A stretch of 64,000 bases of DNA from Geobacillus subterraneus (GCF_001618685.1 NZ_CP014342.1:2170001-2234000), one strand, 5' to 3'; shown: positions 45,629 to 54,999, counted from the stretch's first letter. Notes: generated by a model from the sequence alone, not told the origin. Program-made: numbers and translations.

Positions 45629-46447
45629 TCATCCCTCCCTTCGGCCGATGAACGCCAGCATCCGTCCTGTCGTCCCGCGATCGCGGCGGTGGGAAAAAAA
45701 CAACGTCTCCTCACAGCTTGTACAGCGTTCCGACACGTAAATATGGCGATCCGGAACGCCGGCAGCGATAAGCTGCAGCCGATTGGCCTCCTTTAAGTCA
45801 AGCGCATATTGCCCTGGGCTTGTTTCGCGCCATGGCAACGGGCTGCCTGCAGGAAGGATCGAGCGCAAACCGTTGATCACCCGATCATCGACCGTGTAGC
45901 AGCACGGGCCGATGGCTGGCCCGATGGCAGCATACATATCAGTAGGCGCGATGCGCTCTTGCTCCTGCCAAAGACGCACCATATTTTTGGCGATGCCGCC
46001 GGCCGTTCCCCGCCACCCGGCATGGGCAAGGCCGACCAAGCCGGCTGATGGAGCCAGAAAATAGACAGGCACACAGTCAGCAAAACAAAGGGCAAGCAAC
46101 ACTCCCGCTTCGTCCGTATACAATCCGTCAGCACCCCGAATCGCCGCGGCGAAATCGTGCGCCCCGCTCCCTCGGTCGCTTTTTGTCACTTTCCGAATCA
46201 CGGCGCCGTGCACTTGCTCACAGCACACCCAATCATCGAGCGGAAAAGCGAGCCATTCCGCCAAGCGGCGCCGGTTGTTGACGACAGCGGTGCGGTCGTC
46301 GCCAACATGCAGCCCCATATTCAACGAAGCGAACGGCCCTTTGCTTTCCCCGCCTTGTTTCGTCGTCATCCCTGCGATGGCTCCGGCGAACGGAGATGCC
46401 TCGCAGCGGAGCCATCCGCGGGCCATTTGTTGAAAAATGTCCGGCAT
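45629..46447 (-). CDS. pgeF: Purine nucleoside/peptidoglycan editing factor family protein PgeF (YlmD)
   Basis: 272 residues from ATG 46447 (GAGG 9 nt before). YfiH/laccase-like multicopper family: the zinc-binding residues lie in [10 protein letters not shown] (Cys/His), [12 protein letters not shown] (Cys) and [13 protein letters not shown] (His). Members act as purine nucleoside phosphorylase/adenosine deaminase or remove wrong amino acids from muropeptides. The G. stearothermophilus YlmD structure is known, I believe, and its sequence resembles this. A sigma-A-like promoter lies upstream, making it the first gene of the pgeF-yggS-sepF-yggT-ylmH unit. Confidence 0.93.
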   Translation of the reverse strand: MPDIFQQMARGWLRCEASPFAGAIAGMTTKQGGESKGPFASLNMGLHVGDDRTAVVNNRRRLAEWLAFPLDDWVCCEQVHGAVIRKVTKSDRGSGAHDFAAAIRGADGLYTDEAGVLLALCFADCVPVYFLAPSAGLVGLAHAGWRGTAGGIAKNMVRLWQEQERIAPTDMYAAIGPAIGPCCYTVDDRVINGLRSILPAGSPLPWRETSPGQYALDLKEANRLQLIAAGVPDRHIYVSERCTSCEETLFFSHRRDRGTTGRMLAFIGRREG

Positions 46448-46496
46448 TCGCGTCAACCTCACGCTTTTTTTGTAGATTTTTATCACTTTTTTTCCT

Positions 46497-46526
46497 ATTT
46501 TATCATAGTTTGCTTAAACGTGATAA
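46497..46526 (-). promoter_or_regulatory. Possible promoter for pgeF-ylmE-sepF operon
   Basis: TTATCA (46521-46526), 18 nt, TAAAAT (46497-46502); TATGAT overlaps as another -10. AT-rich 130-bp gap between ylmC and pgeF supports a promoter here. Confidence 0.45.
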
Positions 46527-46579
46527 CCTTTATTTGCAATTTTGTCGAAACATTCGTGGCATCACGCCGTCTCCTCGCT

Positions 46580-46819
46580 TCAGTCCGTATCGTGAAGGCG
46601 GACTAAAATGACATCGGCCCCGATTTTGACGATGTTTTGCCACGGAATGACGACCGCCTCCTCACGCCCGAACAGCCCGAGCATCTTTCCGGAGCCTAAA
46701 ATAATGAGCGACCGGATTTTGCCTGTATCTAAATCGATGTCAATATCCCCGATGTTGCCAAGCTTCTTCCCGTTGGCCACATTGACGACATCTTTCGTTT
46801 GAAACTCGGAAATTCTCAT
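46580..46819 (-). CDS. ylmC: PRC-barrel sporulation protein YlmC/YmxH family
   Basis: 79-80 residues. PRC-barrel with MRISEFQTKDVVN, GNIGDIDIDLDTGKI and VIPWQNIVKIGADVILV, as in B. subtilis YlmC just after sigG. Members are found in spore formers; function not established. GTG 46822 or ATG 46819 both fit a weak GGGGGA site; I use the ATG. It is preceded by the sigG terminator. Confidence 0.9.
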   Translation of the reverse strand: MRISEFQTKDVVNVANGKKLGNIGDIDIDLDTGKIRSLIILGSGKMLGLFGREEAVVIPWQNIVKIGADVILVRLHDTD

Positions 46820-46889
46820 CACGGTTCAGTCCCCCGCCTTTCCTCTCCTCTTTTTCATCTATATGACGCCGCCCAACCGGTTATGTGCC

Positions 46890-46916
46890 AAAGAAAAAAG
46901 GCTGCCCCAGCAGCCG
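46890..46916 (-). terminator. Rho-independent terminator of sigG
   Basis: GGCTGC tggg GCAGCC followed by TTTTTTCTTTG on the minus strand, 2 nt after the stop. Confidence 0.88.
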
Positions 46917-46917
46917 T

Positions 46918-47697
46918 TCACACTTGGATGTTTTTATTCATTTGCCGGATCGCTGCCTTTTCAAGCCTGGACACTTGCGCCTGGGAAATGCCGATTTCCT
47001 CGGCGACTTCCATTTGCGTCTTTCCTTGGAAAAACCGTTTGCGGATGATCATTTTTTCACGCTCATTTAACCGCCTCAAGCCCTCTTTCAATGCGATTTC
47101 TTCAATCCATTGGCTGTCGCGGTTGCGCTCGTCGCTCAGCTGATCCATCACGTAAATCGGGTCGCCGCCGTCGTTGTATATCGGTTCAAATAAGGAAACA
47201 GGATCTTGAATGGCATCAAGGGCAAACACCACTTCCTCGTGGGCGACGCCGAGTTCCCGCGCAATATCTTCCGTCGACGGCTCTTTCGCCGTCTCGCTCA
47301 TGAGCCGTTCCCGCACTTGCAGCGCTTTGTAAGCGATGTCGCGCAGCGAGCGCGAGACGCGAATTGGATTGTTATCGCGCAAGTAACGGCGGATTTCGCC
47401 GATAATCATCGGCACCGCATAGGTGGAAAACTTAACATTTTGATTTAAATCAAAATTATCAATCGATTTCATAAGTCCGATGCAGCCGACTTGAAACAAA
47501 TCATCAACAAACTCGCCGCGGTTGTTAAAGCGCTGGATGACGCTCAACACGAGGCGCAAATTGCCGTTTACTAACTTTTCTCTCGCCTCCAAATCCCCTT
47601 CATGCATCCGTTGAAACAGTTCACGCATTTCTTCATTTTTGAGGACGGGAAGCTTTGAAGTATCCACGCCGCAAATCTCGACTTTGTTCCTCGTCAA
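46918..47697 (-). CDS. sigG: RNA polymerase sporulation sigma factor SigG
   Basis: 259 residues from TTG 47697 (GGAGG 7 nt before; reads M-TRNKVEICGVD). Sigma-70 family with region 2 (DDLFQVGCIGLMKSID, FSTYAVPMIIGEIRRYLRD) and region 4 HTH (MEVAEEIGISQAQVSRLEK). It runs the late forespore programme after engulfment. Upstream GCATA with a GGAGATACTG about 15 nt on resembles sigma-F/G promoters, as expected for autoregulated sigG, but this is weak evidence. Follows sigE as in B. subtilis. Confidence 0.96.
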   Translation of the reverse strand: MTRNKVEICGVDTSKLPVLKNEEMRELFQRMHEGDLEAREKLVNGNLRLVLSVIQRFNNRGEFVDDLFQVGCIGLMKSIDNFDLNQNVKFSTYAVPMIIGEIRRYLRDNNPIRVSRSLRDIAYKALQVRERLMSETAKEPSTEDIARELGVAHEEVVFALDAIQDPVSLFEPIYNDGGDPIYVMDQLSDERNRDSQWIEEIALKEGLRRLNEREKMIIRKRFFQGKTQMEVAEEIGISQAQVSRLEKAAIRQMNKNIQV

Positions 47698-47782
47698 GTT
47701 GTTCCCTCCCATCAGGAGATGCTAAGTCGTCAGTTTTCAGTATCTCCTTGGGAGGGAAAAATATGCACAGCCTGTCCGCGCC

Positions 47783-47816
47783 GAAAAAAGCGGCGGAGCA
47801 TCCGCCCTCGCCGCCA
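47783..47816 (-). terminator. Rho-independent terminator of sigE
   Basis: Minus strand GGCGGCG...CGCCGC followed by TTTTTTC, beginning directly after the sigE stop (47818). It isolates spoIIGA-sigE from sigG. Confidence 0.85.
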
Positions 47817-47817
47817 G

Positions 47818-48537
47818 CTACATCATTTTATTGAATTCTTTGCGCAACCGTTTAATGATCCGCTTTTCAAGCCGCGATATGTACGATTGCGAAATGCCGA
47901 GCAAATCGGCGACATCTTTTTGCGTTTTTTCTTCACCGCCGGAAAGGCCAAAACGCAGTTCCATAATTTGTTTTTCGCGGTCGCTCAACTGGCGCAAGGC
48001 GTTCAGCAGCAGGCGCCGGTCAACGTCCGCTTCCAAGTCTTTCGTAATCACGTCGTCTTCCGTGCCGAGCACATCGGACAGCAGCAGTTCGTTGCCGTCC
48101 CAGTCAATATTCAACGGCTCATCAAACGACACTTCCGCCCGCACTTTATTATTGCGGCGCAAATACATTAAAATTTCGTTTTCAATGCAGCGCGAGGCGT
48201 ATGTCGCCAGCTTGATCTTTTTCTCCGGGTTGAACGTGTTGACCGCTTTAATGAGGCCGATCGTCCCGATGCTGATCAAATCCTCGATATGAATGCCGGT
48301 GTTTTCGAATTTGCGCGCGATGTAAACGACAAGGCGCAAGTTGCGCTCGATAAGCAGCGACCGCGCCGTCTCATCGCCGGTTGCCAACCGCTCGATCAGC
48401 CGTTCCTCTTCCTCTTTCGTCAGCGGCGGAGGGAGCGCTTCACTGCCGCCGATATAGTAAATCTCATCCGTCTTCAAACCGAACTTGGCAAGGAGCTTAT
48501 ACAACCAATACATGAAGCGAAGTTTCCACCTTTTCAT
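47818..48537 (-). CDS. sigE: RNA polymerase sporulation sigma factor SigE (pro-sigma-E)
   Basis: 239 residues from ATG 48537 (AGGGGG 6 nt before). The first ~27 residues ([19 protein letters not shown] and on) are the amphipathic pro-sequence that SpoIIGA removes; [12 protein letters not shown] follows, where cleavage occurs in B. subtilis. Then sigma region 2 ([31 protein letters not shown]) and region 4 HTH ([20 protein letters not shown]). Controls early mother-cell genes. Paired with the upstream spoIIGA. Confidence 0.97.
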   Translation of the reverse strand: MKRWKLRFMYWLYKLLAKFGLKTDEIYYIGGSEALPPPLTKEEEERLIERLATGDETARSLLIERNLRLVVYIARKFENTGIHIEDLISIGTIGLIKAVNTFNPEKKIKLATYASRCIENEILMYLRRNNKVRAEVSFDEPLNIDWDGNELLLSDVLGTEDDVITKDLEADVDRRLLLNALRQLSDREKQIMELRFGLSGGEEKTQKDVADLLGISQSYISRLEKRIIKRLRKEFNKMM

Positions 48538-48587
48538 CAAAATCCCCCTTCTAAACGGATAAAAAGCGAGTATGATATAGTAACGAA

Positions 48588-49496
48588 CTACGAAGCGGTC
48601 AGTTTTCTTCCCGCCTGCACCATTTTCGGATGAACGATGCAGCTATACTCCCCGTCGGCCGATAGCGGATCGGCGCTTAAGGCGACGAGCCCTTGTTTCA
48701 CCTCAAGCCATTGATCTTCATACAAAAGCAGTATGCGGTCCGGCTTGACCGCCATCATCATTTGCGGGCCGCTCCCGATCACGCGGTACGGAATGAGGCG
48801 GAGGCGATGGGCCCACTGCCTGGGCGGATCGTCAAACGTCATGGCCGCCATGTGCATCGTCAGCTCCTCGGGCAGCACTTCCTTTGCTTTTTCTCGGTCA
48901 ACAACCATCACCGGCGTTTTCGTCACCGGATCGAACAGCTGATTGCCGCTGTCAATGAGCCCGCGCAGCGCCAGCGGCCGGCCCTCCCAGACAACGATGA
49001 CATCGATAATATGTTCAAAACGGAGTTTTTTCTCACGAATATTTTCCACACGGCGGCGGGAAAAGAGCCATAAAACCGGGAACCCGATCACGACAAACAG
49101 CCAGCTGACCGGATCGCCCGCCCCCGGGGGCACCATTAACCATTCTTGCTGAACGGACAGCTGCGGCGCGAACAAATAATGAACTGCCAGCATGCCGCCG
49201 CCGACCGCGAACGTCGCAAAGTAAAACGCCAGCATGTTCTCGATGATATAGCGCGGCCGCTTAAAGCCAAAAGCAGCGAGCACGATCAAGACCGACACAG
49301 CCACTTTCACAAGCGGATGCTGGGCGATGGCAGAAAACGGGGTGAACAGCAACACGACAGACAGCGAGCCGATCAACGCCCCAGCCAACAGGCGCCACCA
49401 GATGACTGGGCGCTTGAGCATGAGCGCTGCCAGCCAAAGAAGCAACGCGTCAAAACAGACGTTCAGCAGCCAAATCACATCGACGTAAACGACCAA
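48588..49496 (-). CDS. spoIIGA: Sporulation sigma-E factor processing peptidase SpoIIGA
   Basis: 302 residues from TTG 49496 (GGAGGGG 8-9 nt upstream; reads [12 protein letters not shown]). Five membrane helices in the first ~165 residues and a cytosolic aspartic protease half with catalytic [17 protein letters not shown] (Asp in DSGN). It cuts pro-sigma-E when activated by SpoIIR from the forespore. An earlier ATG at 49556 is in frame but lies within the promoter. Promoter upstream matches the Spo0A-dependent type. Confidence 0.95.
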   Translation of the reverse strand: MVVYVDVIWLLNVCFDALLLWLAALMLKRPVIWWRLLAGALIGSLSVVLLFTPFSAIAQHPLVKVAVSVLIVLAAFGFKRPRYIIENMLAFYFATFAVGGGMLAVHYLFAPQLSVQQEWLMVPPGAGDPVSWLFVVIGFPVLWLFSRRRVENIREKKLRFEHIIDVIVVWEGRPLALRGLIDSGNQLFDPVTKTPVMVVDREKAKEVLPEELTMHMAAMTFDDPPRQWAHRLRLIPYRVIGSGPQMMMAVKPDRILLLYEDQWLEVKQGLVALSADPLSADGEYSCIVHPKMVQAGRKLTAS

Positions 49497-49539
49497 ACGG
49501 CAAGCCCCTCCCCCGCCCACATTGGCTTTGTCTGAAACA

Positions 49540-49607
49540 AGTATATAGCACATCATGAGGGAAAGTCTGTCAATCGGTGATGGTGAAAAAAAGGATGTTT
49601 TGTCAAA
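49540..49607 (-). promoter_or_regulatory. spoIIG promoter: 22-bp spacer sigma-A promoter with Spo0A-box-like sites
   Basis: TTGACA (49568-49573) and TATACT (49540-49545) are 22 nt apart, the unusual spacing known for B. subtilis spoIIG that needs Spo0A~P for activation. TGTCAAT (49568-49574) and TGTCAAA (49601-49607), read on the plus strand, resemble the 0A box TGTCGAA. About 33 nt separate the two boxes. Confidence 0.75.
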
Positions 49608-49673
49608 GCGAGGGGAAATGCGGCGGATCCAACAGGCGAAGAGCAGCCAGGCGAGGCGAAAAACGCGATTTCA

Positions 49674-49717
49674 ATAAAAAACAGGCATGAACAATCGGCT
49701 TGCTCATGCCTGTTTTC
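49674..49717 (-). terminator. Rho-independent terminator of ftsZ
   Basis: AAAACAGGCATGAGCA and its complement TTCATGCCTGTTTT with a following TTATTG on the minus strand; starts 3 nt after the ftsZ stop. Confidence 0.9.
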
Positions 49718-49720
49718 AGC

Positions 49721-50854
49721 TTAACGGCGGCGGTTGCGGTTGCGCAAGAAGGCTGGAATGTCAAGCGGATCTTCTGCTTGCCCCGAACGGAGCGCCGCAT
49801 AGTCTTGCGCCGGCTCTTCGCGCTTTTCCCGTTTCGGCGCCGGCGTCACTTTTGGCACGGTGCTGATGCCGACGCGCGATGGCCGCGGTTGCGAAGCAAC
49901 GTTTTCGTTAAACCCGGTCGCGATGACCGTGACGACAATTTCGTCTTTTAAATTTTCGTTGATGACCGAGCCGAAAATCATGTTCACTTCCTGATCGGCT
50001 GCCGAAGCGACAATGTCTGCCGCTTCCTGTACTTCGTACAAGCTTAGGTTCATCCCGCCGGTGATATTCATGAGCACACCTTGCGCCCCGTCAATGGACG
50101 TTTCCAACAGCGGGCTGGAAATCGCCTTTTTCGCTGCCTCTGCAGCCCGGTTTTCGCCGCTGGCGACCCCGATGCCCATCAACGCTGAACCTTTGTTCGA
50201 CATGATCGTTTTCACGTCAGCGAAATCAAGGTTGATGAGTCCCGGTACAGCGATCAAGTCGGAGATGCCCTGTACCCCTTGGCGCAGCACGTTGTCCGCC
50301 TCGCGGAACGCCTCGAGCATCGGCGTATTTTTATCGACAATTTCAAGCAACCGATCGTTCGGGATGACGATCAGTGTATCGACCGCTTCTTTCATGGCGG
50401 CGATGCCACTTGCGGCCTGCGTCGCCCGTTTCCGTCCTTCAAATGTGAACGGGCGCGTAACGACGCCAACCGTCAGCGCTCCTAATTCGCGCGCGATTTG
50501 GGCGATGACCGGCGCCGCACCTGTTCCTGTGCCGCCGCCCATCCCGGCGGTGACAAACACCATATCCGCGCCACGGAGCGCTTCTTCAATTTGTTCTTTG
50601 CTCTCTTCCGCCGCTTTTTTTCCAACTTCCGGGTTCGCGCCTGCGCCTAAGCCGCGCGTCAGCTTCGCCCCGATTTGCAGCTTCGTCGGCGCCTTCGACA
50701 AGTTGAGCGCCTGCGCATCCGTGTTGACCGCAATAAACTCCACGCCTTGCACTCCGTGTTCAATCATCCGATTGACGGCGTTGTTGCCGCCGCCCCCGAC
50801 CCCAATCACTTTGATCGTTGCTAACTGATCGACTGTTGTATCAAACTCCAACAT
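49721..50854 (-). CDS. ftsZ: Cell division GTPase FtsZ
   Basis: 377 residues from ATG 50854 (GGAGG 8 nt before). Tubulin signature GGGTGTG at 106-112, T7 synergy loop [11 protein letters not shown], and the conserved carboxy peptide [14 protein letters not shown] that binds FtsA, SepF and ZapA/EzrA. Polymerises on the membrane to build the Z ring. The linker before the tail is short and basic. It follows ftsA by 26 nt and is followed by a strong terminator, ending the cell division cluster. Confidence 0.98.
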   Translation of the reverse strand: MLEFDTTVDQLATIKVIGVGGGGNNAVNRMIEHGVQGVEFIAVNTDAQALNLSKAPTKLQIGAKLTRGLGAGANPEVGKKAAEESKEQIEEALRGADMVFVTAGMGGGTGTGAAPVIAQIARELGALTVGVVTRPFTFEGRKRATQAASGIAAMKEAVDTLIVIPNDRLLEIVDKNTPMLEAFREADNVLRQGVQGISDLIAVPGLINLDFADVKTIMSNKGSALMGIGVASGENRAAEAAKKAISSPLLETSIDGAQGVLMNITGGMNLSLYEVQEAADIVASAADQEVNMIFGSVINENLKDEIVVTVIATGFNENVASQPRPSRVGISTVPKVTPAPKREKREEPAQDYAALRSGQAEDPLDIPAFLRNRNRRR

Positions 50855-50880
50855 GGCCAAATCCTCCTAAATTTCAATCT

Positions 50881-52149
50881 CTATTCAAAGAAAGACCCGA
50901 AAAATTTCTTGACCTTCTTCCCGAAATGGTCTTCTTTCTTTTTTGGTTTCGGCTGCTGTTTTTGCGCGGGACGCTCGACCGGCTCTGCCGCAGCGGCAAC
51001 CGGAACTGTTTTTCCTTGCAGCTGCGCCTGCCGATAGGCGAATTTGAGCAAGCCGACGCCGATCGTATATTGCGGGTCGCGCACCCCGATATAATCCGGC
51101 ATGGCGACACGGACGCTCGTCCCTAAGACGACGTGCGCTAGCTCTAGCACTCCTGGCATATTCGCCACGCCGCCCGTCAGCACATAGCCGCCTGGAAGGT
51201 CGCGAAACCCGAGCCGGCGCACTTCATGCTGCACCATTTGCAAAATTTCCTCCAGCCTCGCTTCAATAATATCGGCGATCTCAAGCTGGCTGAACTGCTG
51301 GTGTTGATCGGTGCCCATAATAGGCACGGTGAATACCTCTTCTTCCGAAGCGTAATCGTAAAATGCATGCCCATGCTTCAGCTTAATTTTTTCGGCGTCT
51401 TCTGTTGTCGTGCGCAACCCGATGGCCAAATCTTTTGTAATATGCTCCCCGCCGACTGGAAGCGACGATACAGCCTGCAGCCCGCCTTGCTCAAAGACGG
51501 CAACCGTTGTCGAGCCGCCCCCGAGGTCGACGAGCGCAACGCCTAAATGCCGTTCGTCATCGGATAACGCAAGTGAACCGGCCGCCAACGGTTGAAGGCA
51601 AATATCGCTGATTTCCAGGCCGGCCCGTTCCACACAGCGAAGGAGATTATGTAAAACCGTCTTCGCTCCGGTTACCATTGTCCCTTCCATTTCGAGACGG
51701 ACGCCAAGCATGCCGCGCGGATCATGGATGCCGTCTAGTCCATCAACGATAAACTGGCGCGGAACGATCCCGATAATTTCCCGGTCCGGCGGGATGGAAA
51801 CGACTTGCGCGGCATCGATGACGCGAGCGACATCCTCGTCGCCAATTTCGCGATTTTCACTCGCGACAGCGACGATGCCATGACAGTCATGGAGCTGAAT
51901 ATGGCCGCCTGCCACCCCGACGATCACGCGGCGAATCGACAGGCCGACCATCCGCTCTGCTTGTTCGACCGCTCGCTTGATCGAGTGCACTGTTTTATCT
52001 ATATCAACAATCGCCCCTTTTTTGAGCCCTTCCGCTTTTACATTGCCTACTCCGATAATGTTAATCGAGCTGCCTAACATTTCCCCGATGATGACTTTGA
52101 CGCTCGATGTCCCGACATCCAGGCTAACGACGATCTCATTGCTGCTCAT
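50881..52149 (-). CDS. ftsA: Cell division protein FtsA
   Basis: 422 residues from ATG 52149 (MSSNEIVVSLDVGTSS). Actin-like ATPase: phosphate-1 SLDVGTSSVK, 1C subdomain with SHS2, ADLGGGSTTVAVF-type phosphate-2, and a carboxy amphipathic helix KKVKKFFGSFFE that anchors FtsZ to the membrane. The ATG has no good ribosome site close by. A strong AAAGGAGG sits ~63 nt upstream, in frame with ftsA through 21 codons that also encode a terminator-like hairpin, so the real start or control may differ. Confidence 0.95.
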   Translation of the reverse strand: MSSNEIVVSLDVGTSSVKVIIGEMLGSSINIIGVGNVKAEGLKKGAIVDIDKTVHSIKRAVEQAERMVGLSIRRVIVGVAGGHIQLHDCHGIVAVASENREIGDEDVARVIDAAQVVSIPPDREIIGIVPRQFIVDGLDGIHDPRGMLGVRLEMEGTMVTGAKTVLHNLLRCVERAGLEISDICLQPLAAGSLALSDDERHLGVALVDLGGGSTTVAVFEQGGLQAVSSLPVGGEHITKDLAIGLRTTTEDAEKIKLKHGHAFYDYASEEEVFTVPIMGTDQHQQFSQLEIADIIEARLEEILQMVQHEVRRLGFRDLPGGYVLTGGVANMPGVLELAHVVLGTSVRVAMPDYIGVRDPQYTIGVGLLKFAYRQAQLQGKTVPVAAAAEPVERPAQKQQPKPKKKEDHFGKKVKKFFGSFFE

Positions 52150-52168
52150 CTTTTGGCATCTGCCTACT

Positions 52169-52196
52169 AAAAACGCGCCGGTGTCGGCCGGCGTTT
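52169..52196 (-). terminator. Terminator-like hairpin in the ftsA leader
   Basis: Minus strand ACGCCGG ccgaca CCGGCGCGT then TTTTT. It lies ~20 nt before the ftsA ATG and after a strong ribosome site at 52212-52219. Either an attenuator or an internal terminator reducing read-through from sbp. Confidence 0.6.
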
Positions 52197-52349
52197 CAGT
52201 AAGCAGCGACACCTCCTTTTTCGGCTGAAATTTCTCGATCCATCTCTTTGTCTATTTGTCTATGTCTAGTTTGTGAATTTCACAAAAACATCATATTTTG
52301 GTTTACTCCATATAATTCAACATGCCAAAAGACTTTCCCTGTCTTTTGC

Positions 52350-52712
52350 TTAACTTTTTTCGCGATTTTGCCGCCGCTCCGCCCATTCGGCAAGCCAAAG
52401 ACGGCGGATGATGGCGATGTTTTGAAAAAGGCGGACACCGAACGCAAACACGGCTGCTAAATACAAGTCTACACCAAGATGTACACCAAGAAAAGTTAAA
52501 GTTGTGGCAAGGATGATGTTGAAAAAAAACCCGGTTATAAATACAAGTTCGTCGTATGTCCCCTGTAAATGGGCGCGCCATCCCCCTATTAATGTATCAA
52601 AGGCTGCCAAAATGGCAATCGACAAATAATTGGAATATTCATCGGGGACTTCCCAGCCGGCAAGAACGCCGATGGCAAACCCGAGCAACAACCCGAGAAG
52701 CGGGAGCCACAT
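52350..52712 (-). CDS. sbp: Small basic protein Sbp (DUF1290)
   Basis: 120 residues with three membrane helices (about 2-18, 30-45, 58-95) and a positively charged tail. The family members occur next to ftsA in Bacillus. FDTLIGGWRAHLQGTYDELVF is the central signature, shortened here as FDTLIGGWRA. GGAGGAG is 8 nt before the ATG. Function unknown; membrane location is from sequence. The 200-bp gap to ftsA holds the promoter candidates (TTGAAT ... TATGAT with 19-nt spacing, 52288-52318) and the hairpin. Confidence 0.9.
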   Translation of the reverse strand: MWLPLLGLLLGFAIGVLAGWEVPDEYSNYLSIAILAAFDTLIGGWRAHLQGTYDELVFITGFFFNIILATTLTFLGVHLGVDLYLAAVFAFGVRLFQNIAIIRRLWLAEWAERRQNREKS

Positions 52713-52713
52713 G

Positions 52714-53430
52714 CTACTTCTCCTCCTTGCCGGCGCTCGCCGTCTCCATATATTTGATCTTCGGCCGTTCGATTGATGGCGGAATGACGATCGCCGGTTT
52801 TGGCTTGGAAATCGAAAGCTCCAAGTTTTCGACGATGAAATCGTCGCGGAGCGGCGAAACCGTTAATCCGCTATAGAGCTTGTCCGCATCGTCCGCAATC
52901 GCCTTCACCTCAACCGGCAGCCTGATTGGGCGGCGTCCGACGTTCGTCATGCCGTTGATATCGCGAATCGCCGTCCAGTTCGTCAGCCGCTCGCCGTCGA
53001 TAGCGATTTCCTTTGCTCCATATTTGTTCAACTCGTTCACTAATCGTTGCAGCAGCTCCGGGGACACGGTAGCAGTGACCGGTCCGACGTAGCCGGCTGC
53101 CGAGAACGGCGCAATCATTAGGATGATGCCGCTTCCTTTCACTTCCGTCAGGCCGGCTTCTTCTCTCAGTTCAGCGACGGTCGCCTCGAGCGCCGCCCCG
53201 CCGCCTGCTGCCTCCTTCTGCCGATAATGGTGCAATTTCTCCTCGTAATCTTCGAGCTCCTCAAGCAAGTGCTGCTCGAGCTGCTGCTCTTTCGTTAAAT
53301 CGGCGCGCAGTTCCCAAATGTCGCGCGTGTCGCGCCCTTCCGAAGGCATCGTCGTCCGCAACCCGACCGCAAGCATCACGCCGAACACGGCGGCAACAAA
53401 GGCAAAAGATAACCGTCTTTTTCTCTCCAA
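52714..53430 (-). CDS. ylxX: DUF881 protein YlxX
   Basis: 238 residues starting at TTG 53430 (GGTGA ~8 nt before). One amino-terminal membrane anchor (FAFVAAVFGVMLAVGL), a coiled-coil (~40-85, ELRADLTKEQQ) and DUF881 domain with GPVTATVSPELLQRLVNELN and AIDGERLTNWTAIR. Function unknown; conserved in the divIB-sbp interval, so division or wall-related role is inferred. The second of two tandem DUF881 genes; the pair is divergent in sequence, so not a recent duplication. Confidence 0.88.
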   Translation of the reverse strand: MERKRRLSFAFVAAVFGVMLAVGLRTTMPSEGRDTRDIWELRADLTKEQQLEQHLLEELEDYEEKLHHYRQKEAAGGGAALEATVAELREEAGLTEVKGSGIILMIAPFSAAGYVGPVTATVSPELLQRLVNELNKYGAKEIAIDGERLTNWTAIRDINGMTNVGRRPIRLPVEVKAIADDADKLYSGLTVSPLRDDFIVENLELSISKPKPAIVIPPSIERPKIKYMETASAGKEEK

Positions 53431-53460
53431 TGCACTTCACCGCCCCTTTCCGCCCTCTTT

Positions 53461-54165
53461 TTATGGTTTGGGCGCAAATACCGGATCGAGAACGATGTCC
53501 TTTTGTTTTTCCACTTTCACATCGACATGGTCTTCGACAAGTTCGTCGATGACGCCGCCGGCCAATCCAAGCGCGGATGATAGCACGTCCGGATCGCCGA
53601 TCGCCGAAATGACAAACGGAGCGGCATGCTGCGTCCCATCCACTTCAATGACCGGACCGTTGCAGACAATGTACGAGCGGTGGGAAATGCGCTGGCCATT
53701 GATGGCTACCGCTTCGGCGCCGGAAATCAGCAGTTCGTGAACGACTTTCCATACGTGCTGTTCGTGAACAATGTAGTCAGTAGCACTCGCTTCAGAGGGG
53801 ATATAAGAGGAATCGGAAAGCGTGACTGCTACGCCTTTCCCTTTAACCCTCGCCTTTCCGACATGCATGCGCAGCTGTTCGGCCTCTTTCGCCAATCCAG
53901 CCTCGTTCGACTGGTCTTCGGCCAGTTTTTTTTCCCATGCGGCCAGTTCCTCTTGCTTTTTGACAAGCTGTTGCTTTAACGACCGGTTTTCTTTTTGCAA
54001 AGCGATCAGCGCCGAGCGATACTCGTATTCCTTTTTCCACTCGCTGTCGCTCCATTGGCGGCGGGGCGCCTCCTTTTGCGCATGCTGGTACGAAAACCCG
54101 AGCATGGCACCAAAGACAAAACAAATAAAAGTAAGGAGGACGCGGCTACGGGCTTGTCGTCTCAT
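53461..54165 (-). CDS. ylxW: DUF881 protein YlxW
   Basis: 234 residues from ATG 54165 (AAAAGGAGG 6 nt before). Membrane anchor (VLLTFICFVFGAMLG), a coiled coil ~45-100 (LIALQKENRSLKQQLVKK), and a DUF881 domain with VHELLISGAEAVAINGQRIS and SYIVCNGPVIEVDG. Overlaps the divIB end by 20 nt. Function unknown. Placed as in B. subtilis (divIB-ylxW-ylxX-sbp). Confidence 0.88.
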   Translation of the reverse strand: MRRQARSRVLLTFICFVFGAMLGFSYQHAQKEAPRRQWSDSEWKKEYEYRSALIALQKENRSLKQQLVKKQEELAAWEKKLAEDQSNEAGLAKEAEQLRMHVGKARVKGKGVAVTLSDSSYIPSEASATDYIVHEQHVWKVVHELLISGAEAVAINGQRISHRSYIVCNGPVIEVDGTQHAAPFVISAIGDPDVLSSALGLAGGVIDELVEDHVDVKVEKQKDIVLDPVFAPKP

Positions 54166-54931
54166 CGTCATCCTCCTTTTTCGTCGGTTCGTACGGAACA
54201 AAATAGCTGCCCACTTCCAGGTGAATGACTCCTTTGACGTTCCGGTCGAGCTCGGCGATAATGGACGGATAATGCGACAGCCTGTCGGCAAAGTTATGGA
54301 TGGTCGCACTCACCTCATAGCCGTCGTTCATATAGACGACGACGCGGTCTTCGTACTCACTGTTCGGCTTGTAGTGAATTTCCGACATGGCGCCAAGCAC
54401 GGCCGCCGGCAGTTCAGCGAGCTGCCCGGTCATTTCCGCAATGGCATCGCCGCTTTTCCAGCCGACTAATACCGGCGCATCGCTCGGAGCCGTTTTCGCC
54501 GCTTCCTGCTTTAGCAGCCGTCCGTTTTCAAGCAACGGAAAAAACGTTTGCCGGTTATATACGTAGGCGATCCGCCGCCATTCACGGACGTGGATGACGA
54601 TCGTATTTGGCAGCCGCTTTTCCACAGCGGCTTGCTTAATTTCCGGATGACGGGCGATTTTCGCCTCGACGTTTTGTTCGTTCACTTTCCAAAAGCTTGT
54701 CCGCTTTGTGATGCCGCTCAAACTGATGATGCGCTCCGCCGGCAGATGACGGTTGCCGCTCACTTCCACATGCTTCACCGCGCTGAGCGGCGATTGAAAG
54801 TAAAGGACGCATAAGATGAACAGGAAAAAGAAGGACAAATACAAAATCAGCCGGCGGTTCGCCTTTTGGCGGCGCCGCTCTTTCAGTTTCGGCACGCGGT
54901 CCTCTAGAACGACGACCTTTCCTTTTTCCAT
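54146..54931 (-). CDS. divIB: Cell division protein DivIB (FtsQ)
   Basis: 261 residues from ATG 54931. Cytosolic basic tail, one membrane helix (~27-48, RLILYLSFFFLFILCVLYF), POTRA domain (VKHVEVSGNRHLPAERII), then beta and gamma domains ending with a charged EDDDETTSP tail. Stabilises FtsL/DivIC in the divisome and matters most at high temperature. Ribosome site weak (GGTGA). Upstream has its own promoter and a hairpin, so it is separated from spoVE, where murG and murB stand in B. subtilis. Confidence 0.95.
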   Translation of the reverse strand: MEKGKVVVLEDRVPKLKERRRQKANRRLILYLSFFFLFILCVLYFQSPLSAVKHVEVSGNRHLPAERIISLSGITKRTSFWKVNEQNVEAKIARHPEIKQAAVEKRLPNTIVIHVREWRRIAYVYNRQTFFPLLENGRLLKQEAAKTAPSDAPVLVGWKSGDAIAEMTGQLAELPAAVLGAMSEIHYKPNSEYEDRVVVYMNDGYEVSATIHNFADRLSHYPSIIAELDRNVKGVIHLEVGSYFVPYEPTKKEDDDETTSP

Positions 54932-54999
54932 CGCATTCACCGCTTTCTTGTCCAACGCCCGCATTCTTGCCCATGGACCAACACATTGCCGCATATAGA

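Noticed and set aside
52714-54165. Tandem DUF881 genes considered as a recent duplication
   Set aside because: The two proteins are clearly divergent and the same ylxW-ylxX pair exists in B. subtilis.
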